Below are positions 1 through 4,719 of a DNA stretch of 6,214 nucleotides, piece after piece. The position numbers and the translations under genes were made by a program. The notes under the pieces were generated by a model, which was not told the DNA's origin, ran no database searches, and saw nothing but the letters and a program-made list of their open reading frames with translations. The stretch is from positions 19,244-25,457 of the forward strand of contig MEZF01000019.1 of NCBI GenBank assembly GCA_001774245.1. Direction: 5' to 3'. Numbering within the stretch: position 1 is the stretch's first letter; each line of letters opens with the position of its first letter. The DNA is from Candidatus Bathyarchaeota archaeon RBG_13_52_12 (lineage in GTDB: Archaea > Thermoproteota > Bathyarchaeia > TCS64).

Positions 1-37
1 GAAAACCGCTTAAAGCTGAGGCAACGAGCCATAGTTG

Positions 38-490
38 ATGAAATTGGAGGACCATTGGCTCGCTAACCATGTCAGAGACTTTGATCTCGACTCTTACCAC
101 CTCGGTATGATCTACGCCTTCGCCGAGATAGTTGGCTCAGGTGTGAAGCCTCTTGCCCTGAGCCCTCCCCTGACGAGGGAGGAGTACACTCGACTCAAGG
201 GGCCAATTAGGCTGATGGCTGATGAGTATGGTGTCCATCTTCTCATCGATGAGGACTTCTTGACCACGAGGCTGTTCAGCCCCGCCTTCACTGAGGGAAA
301 GGTGGTCGTACACATGGTCAAGGACGCCTTCGTCATCGAGAGGTACAAGGAATTGAAGGAGCTTAGGGCGAGGAGGATGAGGGAGGCTAATCTCGTCGAG
401 GCTGAGGATGAAATAGCTCGTTGCTTAGGTAGATTACTCGGATATGACGAGGTTACAATTGAGGAGCTGTTGAAGAAGCCGCGGTTTTAG
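38..490 (+). CDS. conserved-looking hypothetical protein, 150 aa
   Basis: I do not recognise this family and assign no function. The start is ATG at 38; a TTG directly before it (35) is also in frame, and an in-frame TAG at 32-34 shows the gene is not cut by the window edge. No Shine-Dalgarno motif is visible, and a TTAAA stretch near 10-14 is about 25 bases upstream, which would fit a leaderless archaeal transcript. The protein looks soluble, with no signal peptide or membrane segment. The first half mixes acidic and hydrophobic stretches (IYAFAEIVGSGVKPLALSPP). The last third is strongly charged and helical (RYKELKELRARRMREAN), possibly a coiled coil, and ends EELLKKPRF. Base composition is like the neighbouring protease gene. 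The stop TAG overlaps the stop of the convergent protease gene by four bases. That it is a real gene is fairly sure because of its ordinary codon use and amphipathic character. Confidence 0.75.
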   Translation: MKLEDHWLANHVRDFDLDSYHLGMIYAFAEIVGSGVKPLALSPPLTREEYTRLKGPIRLMADEYGVHLLIDEDFLTTRLFSPAFTEGKVVVHMVKDAFVIERYKELKELRARRMREANLVEAEDEIARCLGRLLGYDEVTIEELLKKPRF

Positions 491-1719
491 GGTTTTGGGC
501 GCGTCCCGAGGGTAACCACAATGTCCTTCGGGCCGCCATCACGTATTATTCCGAGTGTGATCTTCGCACCGGGTATCTTGTTCCTTTGTATATAGACTAT
601 TAGATCGTAGAAGGTCTTCATCTGCGCGCCATCGGCGGAGGTTATCACGTCGCCGCCTAGCTTTGTGGATACGCCGTCCACTGTCTCTGTTCTCGTTCCT
701 CCCCTCATTCCAGCTTCGGCGGCTGGTCCATTGGATGTTACCTCGATGATGAGGGTCCCATGGGTCCCCGCTGGTAGGTTCATCGAGTCCACGACTCCCG
801 GGGTGACGTCTCTGCCTTGGATGCCGAGGTATGGGTGATCGTAGGTTCCCTTCGTGATGAGGCTGGGTAACTCACGTGAGATAGTGTCACTGGGGACAGC
901 GAACCCGATGCCCCGAGATGTTTCAGTTGGGATCGCTGTTGTAATCCCTACGACCTCTCCATCCAAGTTGAGGAGTGGGCCACCACTGTTACCAGGGTTG
1001 ATTGCCGCGTCAGTCTGGATCACGTCAACTATTGGATAGTTCCCGGTTGAATCCATCTGCCGTCCTACAGCACTGACGATGCCTGAGGTCAACGTGTTCG
1101 CTAATCCATACGGGTTCCCTATTGCGATGACGCTCTCGCCGACCTTGAGGAGTGAAGATTTACCTAGTTTAAGCGGCTTGATGAGGCTGGCTGGAGCGTC
1201 GACGTCTATCACAGCGAGGTCAGAGTAGGGATCACGCCCCACCAGCGTAGCCTTCACAATCGTCCCATCTATGAAGGTGACGTCGATGCTTGTCGCGTCC
1301 TCGACAACGTGGTTATTCGTGATTATCCTCCCAGTCGAGTCGTAAATGAAGCCACTACCCTCGGCAGCACCGGTGGACAATGTCACGACTATCATCACCA
1401 CGCTGTCCCTCGTCTTGTTGTAAAGGTCGATTAGGAGAGAGTCGGATGGAGGGGGAGTCGTTGTCCCGTTACCATTGTTCACGGCATCCCTTAGGGAGGC
1501 GATTTCAGCGTTAACTTTTGTTAACTCAGTGTTCAGAGACTCCACGCTGAGAGTAAGAGTATCCGCCTGTTTTCTGATGCCCCTCATCTGCTCGTTAGTG
1601 CTGATGGTGTTGTAAGCGACGACGCCGACGTTCGCCACGATCAAGATCGCGATTAGCAGTGGCACCCAGTTGCTAGATGATCTCCTTGGTCTATGTCCGT
1701 AAAACCATTCGTCACTCAA
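487..1719 (-). CDS. HtrA/DegP-type membrane-anchored serine protease with PDZ domain
   Basis: A trypsin-fold serine protease that, by family knowledge, degrades or refolds damaged proteins outside the cytoplasmic membrane. The 410 residues read: a short basic N-terminus (HRPRR, 9-13), one membrane segment (about 18-36, WVPLLIAILIVANVGVVAY), a likely coiled coil (42-80), a Thr/Pro linker (86-92), the protease domain (about 95-290) and one PDZ domain (about 295-405). The catalytic triad is complete: His137 in TNNHVV, Asp167 in YSDLAVIDVD, Ser245 in NPGNSGGPLL. The oxyanion region looks normal. Basic residues before the membrane segment suggest the catalytic part faces outward. Start: TTG at 1719 is the only usable start that keeps the whole membrane segment; the frame stays open further upstream but I find no ATG, GTG or TTG there. 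No clear Shine-Dalgarno motif precedes it. The coiled coil may support oligomerisation (inference). The subfamily is sure, the substrate unknown. Confidence 0.93.
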   Translation of the reverse strand: MSDEWFYGHRPRRSSSNWVPLLIAILIVANVGVVAYNTISTNEQMRGIRKQADTLTLSVESLNTELTKVNAEIASLRDAVNNGNGTTTPPPSDSLLIDLYNKTRDSVVMIVVTLSTGAAEGSGFIYDSTGRIITNNHVVEDATSIDVTFIDGTIVKATLVGRDPYSDLAVIDVDAPASLIKPLKLGKSSLLKVGESVIAIGNPYGLANTLTSGIVSAVGRQMDSTGNYPIVDVIQTDAAINPGNSGGPLLNLDGEVVGITTAIPTETSRGIGFAVPSDTISRELPSLITKGTYDHPYLGIQGRDVTPGVVDSMNLPAGTHGTLIIEVTSNGPAAEAGMRGGTRTETVDGVSTKLGGDVITSADGAQMKTFYDLIVYIQRNKIPGAKITLGIIRDGGPKDIVVTLGTRPKP

Positions 1720-1780
1720 GGTGGTCTTCGTAGCATTGGCGTATCGGGGGGGAATAAACTCTCGCCTCCGCAGAGACCAT
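1712..1780 (-). other. possible short upstream ORF in the protease leader
   Basis: A 22-codon ORF with an ATG start (bases 1780-1778, read on the minus strand) ends at a TGA that overlaps the first codons of the HtrA gene (CTTGAGTGA contains the TTG start). The ATG lies about 35-45 bases downstream of a TATA-like element, so it would be close to the 5' end of the transcript. The encoded peptide (MVSAEARVYSPPIRQCYEDH...) matches nothing I know. It could couple translation to the weak TTG start of the protease gene, or be chance. No conservation can be judged from one sequence. Confidence 0.2.
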
Positions 1781-1811
1781 CGAAAAAGAGGTGAGACGGG
1801 ATTATTTCTGG

Positions 1812-1826
1812 AATTTAAGTATTTAA
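1812..1826 (-). promoter_or_regulatory. TATA-like promoter element of the protease gene
   Basis: Read on the minus strand this is TTAAATACTTAAATT, an A/T-rich element in an otherwise mixed sequence. An archaeal start of transcription 25 or so bases downstream would fall near 1790, giving a leader of about 70 bases before the TTG start. It suggests the protease gene has its own promoter rather than depending only on the upstream gene. Weak single-sequence evidence. Confidence 0.4.
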
Positions 1827-1913
1827 CCGATCGTTAAAAGAGATTTCAGGCGACTCAAGAACAGCGCACAGGAAAAGGAGCATTCAGGCCTTACTCCAGA
1901 GAAACTAAACTCA

Positions 1914-1936
1914 GCTCTGTGCCCTGGGCTCAGAGC
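1914..1936 (-). terminator. hairpin after the pyruvate-kinase-like gene, possible terminator
   Basis: The arms GCTCTG (1914-1919) and CAGAGC (1931-1936) are perfect complements around an 11-base loop and lie 13 bases past the stop of the minus-strand gene. T-containing sequence (GAGTTTAGTTTCTC on the minus strand) follows, but there is no long T run. It may end or attenuate that transcript; the hairpin could equally be chance. Confidence 0.3.
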
Positions 1937-1949
1937 AACGCGATCTCCG

Positions 1950-2537
1950 TCACCGGAGTCGTTCCCAGCTCCTCGGCTTGCAGACTATCTCCCGTATCCT
2001 CATGTCGAAGAACCTGTGTGTATTGCATGGGAGGAGTATTACGGCTGTGTCAGCGCCTCCGCCGTTGCCGCCCAGTGACACGACTTCCCTGTCTGTGCTT
2101 ATCAGCCCAGCGTCTGCGGCCATGCAAGCGCACTCGCAGGCCACCTTGACCCCCGCCCCGAATAAACGTAGTACATGGGCGATGATCTCATCGACCTGTA
2201 TAGTGTTGAATTTCTTGTTCACCGCGCGCCCAAGGGCACCGAAGGAGTGGCAGGCGCGTATGATCTTGCCGCCACTATCCTCTATGGTCTTCTTGTGCTC
2301 AGCCTTCATGCGATCCTGGTTCGGCTCCATGAACCCCACCATCCCCGCGACGACTATGAGGTTATAGCCCCTGAAGATCTCTGATGCGAGGGCGCCCGTC
2401 TCGCCGGTGTATGAGGCGACAACCACATCCCTGATGCCTAGTGTGTCAGCCCTTTTCTTGGCCAACTCGAGAGCCATCCTCGAGTTTACCGCACCAATGC
2501 CTTCGAAATACACAGTTTCCGTGATAATTTCAGTCAT
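1950..2537 (-). CDS. stand-alone pyruvate kinase C-terminal (alpha/beta) domain-like protein
   Basis: The protein is one domain resembling the C-terminal regulatory domain of pyruvate kinase, without the catalytic barrel; from memory it resembles the Archaeoglobus protein AF0103, whose structure is known but whose role is not. Support in the 195 residues: ASYTGETGALA (41-51), the following strand LIVVAGMVGF (60-69), a conserved-looking helix VACECACMAADAGLI (132-146), a glycine loop GGNGGGADTAVILLP (156-170) and the closing strand MRIREIVCKPR (179-189). Three cysteines sit close together at 134, 136 and 138 in that helix region; check whether they are usual for the family. No membrane segment; cytoplasmic. 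It does not carry pyruvate kinase active-site motifs, so no kinase activity should be assigned. Start ATG with no Shine-Dalgarno motif; a TCTAAATC stretch 24-33 bases upstream fits a leaderless transcript. The protease gene follows 230 bases downstream on the same strand. Confidence 0.88.
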   Translation of the reverse strand: MTEIITETVYFEGIGAVNSRMALELAKKRADTLGIRDVVVASYTGETGALASEIFRGYNLIVVAGMVGFMEPNQDRMKAEHKKTIEDSGGKIIRACHSFGALGRAVNKKFNTIQVDEIIAHVLRLFGAGVKVACECACMAADAGLISTDREVVSLGGNGGGADTAVILLPCNTHRFFDMRIREIVCKPRSWERLR

Positions 2538-2560
2538 AATTAAAGAGCAAACGCGTCAAT

Positions 2561-2570
2561 GATTTAGAGA
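2561..2570 (-). promoter_or_regulatory. weak TATA-like element, pyruvate-kinase-like gene
   Basis: On the minus strand TCTCTAAATC lies 24-33 bases before the ATG. With usual archaeal spacing, transcription would begin at or just before the start codon, which agrees with the lack of a Shine-Dalgarno motif. The box is a poor match to a TATA consensus. Confidence 0.3.
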
Positions 2571-2622
2571 TTACTAGTAACGTAATCGTTCGCGCGGGCA
2601 TGGCGCCAAGAAGCTATTATTA

Positions 2623-2670
2623 AGGATGAAAAAACGCACCCTGAGGCGTTGATGAGCGAGAGCACCCTCA
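2623..2670 (+). ncRNA. candidate degenerate box C/D guide RNA (or imperfect 26-base tandem repeat)
   Basis: Two copies spaced exactly 26 bases share GATGA-N6-GCACCCT-x-A. Read as a box C/D sRNA: C box AGGATGA (2623-2629), 11-base spacer, D' box CTGA (2641-2644), 4-base loop GGCG, C' box TTGATGA (2649-2655), 11-base spacer, D box position CTCA (2667-2670). Spacer lengths and the short D'-C' loop match the compact archaeal design. Against it: the C box has one mismatch and the D box CTCA lacks the G that forms a sheared pair with box C, and no strong closing stem flanks it. Both spacers end in GCACC next to the D/D' box, so both guides would share target bases GGUGC. It lies in a gene-free spacer between divergently transcribed genes. 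Confidence 0.3.
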
Positions 2671-2725
2671 TAGACGGCAGCTAAGTCGCTGACCTACGTG
2701 CACGCGTGCTGCGCGGTATTGTTCA

Positions 2726-2736
2726 AAATATTAAAT
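2726..2736 (+). promoter_or_regulatory. TATA-like element of the ribbon-helix-helix gene
   Basis: AAATATTAAAT stands in a local A/T-rich patch about 65-70 bases before the ATG at 2798. The predicted start of transcription near 2757 would leave a leader of about 40 bases that ends in a purine tract (GAAGAGAGAGA, 2787-2797), a weak ribosome-binding candidate. Confidence 0.4.
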
Positions 2737-2797
2737 TACATAAGGAAGTTCGATTAGTAAACCTTAAGCGATGTGCGAATTTTCTTGAAGAGAGAGA

Positions 2798-3334
2798 ATG
2801 AAGAGCCTCGAAGTTACCCTCGACGACGACGTTTATAATTTCCTCGAGTTTTTAGAGAGAACGAGATTTATAAAAAATAAAGAGGAAGCTGTTCAGAAAG
2901 CTATGGCTCTGTTTAAGAAATTATCAATGCATGATTGGTTACCTGACATATATCGCATCGGAAATAACCGGGTCTTGATCATGGATAGAGGTATGCTTCT
3001 CGACATTTTTGAACTACTCACTGAGACAGAAACATACAGAGCAGGGCAACTCACAGCCATGAAAAGGAAGGTGATGAGACCAGAATACAGAGATATAAAC
3101 CTCACAAAGCAAGCAAATTGGTTAATTGTACTAAAAGAACTCGAAAATTTGGGTTGGGGACTCTTCTCAAATGTGGGCAACGAAATAAAAGTTGAATCCT
3201 CAGCAGTTCCATCTACTTATCTTAGGGGCTACCTCGAAACCATGTTCAAGATGGAGTTTGAAGAGCATCACACGAATGTCGAAGGACTTACCATCCTAAT
3301 AGCCACAGAGCCTAAACTTGATAAATGGCGCTAG
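2798..3334 (+). CDS. ribbon-helix-helix N-terminus fused to an unidentified C-terminal domain
   Basis: Residues 1-42 fit a ribbon-helix-helix DNA-binding fold: a short strand (KSLEVTLDDDVYNFL), a helix (YNFLEFLERTRF), then a second helix after a turn (NKEEAVQKAMALFKKL). Such proteins usually dimerise and bind operators. Residues 55-178 are a separate alpha/beta region that I cannot name. It has VLIMDRGMLLDIFELL (59-74), a basic middle, a helix with LKELENLGWGLFSN (112-125) and an end with STYLRGYLETMFKMEF (139-154) followed by a hydrophobic strand LTILIA (164-169). The YLRGYLE stretch is faintly like V4R-type ligand domains, but this is too weak to assign. It is a likely transcription regulator with a sensor half (inference). 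Start ATG with only a purine-rich tract before it. Its stop overlaps that of the convergent Lrp regulator gene by four bases, in CTAG. Confidence 0.82.
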   Translation: MKSLEVTLDDDVYNFLEFLERTRFIKNKEEAVQKAMALFKKLSMHDWLPDIYRIGNNRVLIMDRGMLLDIFELLTETETYRAGQLTAMKRKVMRPEYRDINLTKQANWLIVLKELENLGWGLFSNVGNEIKVESSAVPSTYLRGYLETMFKMEFEEHHTNVEGLTILIATEPKLDKWR

Positions 3335-3777
3335 AGACCCGTCCAAGGGCACCGCTTGTAGGGACCTATAACAATCGTTACCACAGTACCCAGTATTCCA
3401 TCTAGGGCAAGTTCACTTTCCAGAAATTTATTTAGATCTTCCATCTTCTCAAATATCACCTCGAATAGCAGGTCCACATCACCGCTAGTTCTATAGAGGA
3501 CATGTACGTCTGGATGCGCACTTATGTGTTCAACAATGGCTTGAATTTTTGTTGGCTGCACCTTGAGCCCGATGAACGATTTTATTGCCCGACCTAGCTT
3601 GTGATAATCCATCATGATGGTGAATTTTTTGATTACACCCGACTCAATTAAGCGATCTATACGATTTTTTATCGTCGCTTCACTAACTCCTGCGTCTTCA
3701 GCAAGTTCACGATAGGTCATTTTGCCATTATCTGTAAGATGCTGAATGATTTTCATGTCGATTACGTCTAATGACAT
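3331..3777 (-). CDS. Lrp/AsnC family transcription regulator
   Basis: A full-length (148 aa) feast/famine regulator. Residues 3-50 form the winged helix-turn-helix (VIDMKIIQHLTDNGKMTYRE, then AGVSEATIKNRIDRL as the recognition part, then ESGVIKKF). Residues about 66-140 form the RAM effector domain (IGLKVQPTKIQAIVEHISAH, with the family's G-D pair at TSGDVDLLFEV, 98-107). These proteins form dimers to octamers and respond to amino acids or similar small molecules. The last residues (PYKRCPWTGL) are longer than usual in the family and contain a cysteine. ATG start with a strong TATA box (TTTATATAC on the minus strand) at -28 to -36, which predicts a nearly leaderless mRNA. Palindromes further upstream may be its own operators, as self-regulation is common in this family. 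The target and effector cannot be read from the sequence. Confidence 0.93.
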   Translation of the reverse strand: MSLDVIDMKIIQHLTDNGKMTYRELAEDAGVSEATIKNRIDRLIESGVIKKFTIMMDYHKLGRAIKSFIGLKVQPTKIQAIVEHISAHPDVHVLYRTSGDVDLLFEVIFEKMEDLNKFLESELALDGILGTVVTIVIGPYKRCPWTGL

Positions 3778-3804
3778 AACTTTTCAATTAAAAAAACACG
3801 TAAT

Positions 3805-3815
3805 GTATATAAAAA
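3805..3815 (-). promoter_or_regulatory. TATA box of the Lrp/AsnC gene
   Basis: The minus strand reads TTTTTATATAC, the best TATA match in the window, 28-38 bases before the ATG at 3777. Transcription starting about 25 bases downstream would leave a leader of only a few bases. Confidence 0.65.
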
Positions 3816-3839
3816 TTTTATCATTTCAACTTAAGAAAA

Positions 3840-3888
3840 CCACTATAAATATGTGGATATTTATAATAATTATGTGGACATTTCCCAC
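3840..3888. repeat. cluster of inverted repeats upstream of the Lrp promoter, possible operator
   Basis: TATAAATAT (3844-3852) and ATATTTATA (3857-3865) are perfect 9-base complementary arms around GTGG. CCAC (3840-3843) and GTGG (3853-3856) flank the left arm, and the pair recurs in opposite order at GTGG (3874-3877) and CCAC (3885-3888). TATGTGGA is also repeated directly at 3850-3857 and 3871-3878, 21 bases apart, so both copies face the same side of the helix. The cluster sits just upstream of the Lrp TATA box, a position suited to a regulator site. Its binder is unknown. Confidence 0.45.
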
Positions 3889-3903
3889 CAGTTTGCTAGT
3901 TGA

Positions 3904-3916
3904 TAACATTATGTTA
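3904..3916. promoter_or_regulatory. 13-base palindrome, possible feast/famine regulator site
   Basis: TAACATTATGTTA is a perfect palindrome of 6-base arms around one T. It fits the archaeal feast/famine regulator pattern of 5-base arms around three A/T bases, with A at position 2 and T at position 12. A related palindrome AACATGTT lies at 3945-3952, centred about 38 bases away. Self-binding by the adjacent Lrp regulator is the natural guess. Confidence 0.35.
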
Positions 3917-4040
3917 AATATTGTCATAGTACTTACGTATACATAACATGTTTAAACAAGTATTTTTTTTTTAATTAATATATCTATAGAAAATTTAGTA
4001 CATTTTAGGGATTCTTCAATGAAATAACCAATTTGTTAAA

Positions 4041-4050
4041 TATTTTATAT
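4041..4050 (+). promoter_or_regulatory. TATA box of the small orphan gene
   Basis: TATTTTATAT lies about 48-57 bases before the ATG at 4098. A start of transcription near 4072 leaves room for the GGAG ribosome-binding motif (4088-4091) before that ATG, but barely any leader before the earlier in-frame ATG at 4080. Confidence 0.5.
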
Positions 4051-4097
4051 GGATCAGGATAATAGAACTTAATGTACATATGGAACTGGAGATAAAT

Positions 4098-4373
4098 ATG
4101 GAAAGAGCTGTTGAAGATATACCTGTATCCCTATATGGAGATATCTCAAAGAGACTGATAGACATAGTACTTGGCGCGCAAGAGAAAAATGCCATACCCA
4201 CCGATCTTGCTAAAAAGATAATTTATCTTTGGAGACAGGATCAATTGACAACTCTCACTGGCATTACAGCCCTTGTTGAAGCCTCGATGAAAGTTGACGC
4301 ATCGAAGACATGCTTGGCTCTTGAAAAGCTGGGGCTTCAGAAGGTCGTTTTAGCACTTCAAAGAATTAGTTAA
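4098..4373 (+). CDS. small orphan protein, 91 aa
   Basis: I do not recognise this family. It is a short, soluble, mostly helical protein: MERAVEDIPVSLYGDISKRL (1-20), a segment with NAIPTDLAKKIIYLWRQD (31-48), then TTLTGITALVEASMKVD (51-67) and the end LEKLGLQKVVLALQRIS. There is no membrane segment or metal motif; the single cysteine (72) is isolated. The start at 4098 is chosen because GGAG (4088-4091) sits six bases before it and matches the predicted transcript start; the in-frame ATG at 4080 would add six residues (MELEIN). The charge pattern and helix spacing could suit a small helical protein binding other proteins or DNA, but that is a guess. It stands alone after the regulatory spacer and is followed by a T tract, so it is probably a single-gene transcript. 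Confidence 0.72.
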   Translation: MERAVEDIPVSLYGDISKRLIDIVLGAQEKNAIPTDLAKKIIYLWRQDQLTTLTGITALVEASMKVDASKTCLALEKLGLQKVVLALQRIS

Positions 4374-4378
4374 GACAA

Positions 4379-4398
4379 GAATTCGAATTCACTTTTTT
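4379..4398 (+). terminator. palindrome plus T tract, possible terminator
   Basis: A perfect 12-base palindrome GAATTCGAATTC (4379-4390) begins five bases after the orphan gene's stop codon and is followed by six T (4393-4398). Archaeal termination depends mainly on T-rich stretches, so the T tract is the more telling part. It fits the end of the small orphan transcript, just before the next promoter. Confidence 0.45.
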
Positions 4399-4400
4399 CC

Positions 4401-4410
4401 ACATATAATC
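4401..4410 (+). promoter_or_regulatory. TATA box of the RAM-CBS operon
   Basis: ACATATAATC lies about 55-64 bases before the ATG at 4465. Transcription starting near 4431 leaves a leader of about 33 bases that carries the GAGGTG ribosome-binding motif. Confidence 0.5.
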
Positions 4411-4464
4411 ACTCTAATAACTACCGCAAAGATAATCTAGAGCTATGAGGTGTTTGTTGATAGC

Positions 4465-4719
4465 ATGATAACAAGCTATACCCTGATAAGGATACTCCCA
4501 GTTAAAGATAAAGAAGTATACAAGGCTGTGAGGGGTTTCTCTGAGGTGAAGGAGATCGTAAGGACCTACGGGGAATATGATCTTGTCATTAAGGTCGAGT
4601 CGCAAACACTAGATAACCTTGATAACTTCATCTTCAACAAGCTTAGAACGATTGACGGTGTTACAGCCACCACTACCCTAATTGAAGCTGTGTCTGCGAC
4701 TAAAACCTTAGAAGGATGA
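4465..4719 (+). CDS. stand-alone Lrp/AsnC ligand-binding (RAM) domain protein
   Basis: The 84 residues cover only the effector domain of Lrp/AsnC proteins, with no DNA-binding part. It opens with strand MITSYTLIRILP, then the helix KEVYKAVRGF, strand EVKEIVRTYG, the family turn GEYDLVIKV (36-44), helix LDNLDNFIFNKLRTI and the closing strand ATTTLIEAV. Stand-alone RAM proteins form ring-like assemblies or mix with full-length Lrp proteins, altering their response; that is family knowledge. The start is ATG at 4465, not the GTG at 4450, since the family usually begins with this first strand and GAGGTG (4448-4453) sits 11 bases before it. The next gene overlaps its TGA stop in ATGA, so translation is probably coupled. 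The full-length Lrp regulator lies 700 bases away and is a possible partner (inference). Confidence 0.9.
   Translation: MITSYTLIRILPVKDKEVYKAVRGFSEVKEIVRTYGEYDLVIKVESQTLDNLDNFIFNKLRTIDGVTATTTLIEAVSATKTLEG

Larger units (their letters stand above)
2538..2797. other. 260-base spacer between divergent genes
   Basis: No credible coding region is seen. It holds the leader of the minus-strand pyruvate-kinase-like gene, the 26-base tandem repeat, a perfect 10-base palindrome GCACGCGTGC (2700-2709), and, after a visible change to A/T-rich sequence near 2715, the promoter of the ribbon-helix-helix gene. Confidence 0.7.
3778..4079. other. A/T-rich regulatory spacer between divergent genes
   Basis: About 300 bases without a credible gene, much richer in A/T than the flanks. 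It holds the promoter of the Lrp gene at its left, a group of inverted repeats (3840-3888), two AACAT/ATGTT palindromes (3904-3916 and 3945-3952), a ten-base T run (3963-3972) and the promoter of the small orphan gene at its right. A 66-codon plus-strand frame through the left half looks like chance in low-complexity sequence. Confidence 0.7.

Noticed and set aside
854..1039. Plus-strand frame opposite the protease catalytic domain
   Set aside because: The minus-strand frame carries the complete catalytic serine region; this is its antisense shadow.
1919..2384. Plus-strand frames opposite the pyruvate-kinase-like gene
   Set aside because: Their translations are rich in Arg, Cys, Ser and Pro as expected from antisense reading, while the minus strand has clear family motifs.
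2700..2709. Palindrome GCACGCGTGC
   Set aside because: It is perfect but isolated and short, with no second copy, so no role is claimed beyond noting it.
3746..3946. Plus-strand 66-codon frame over the Lrp start and spacer
   Set aside because: It runs antisense over the Lrp promoter and through A/T-rich palindromes, is dominated by Ile/Met/Thr/Lys, and has no ribosome-binding motif; most likely chance.
3963..3972. Ten-base T run as a terminator
   Set aside because: No plus-strand gene lies upstream that would need it; it is more likely part of the low-complexity spacer.
4016..4201. Minus-strand frame over the start of the 91-residue gene
   Set aside because: It is Ser/Ile-rich and overlaps a plus-strand gene with a matched promoter and ribosome-binding motif.
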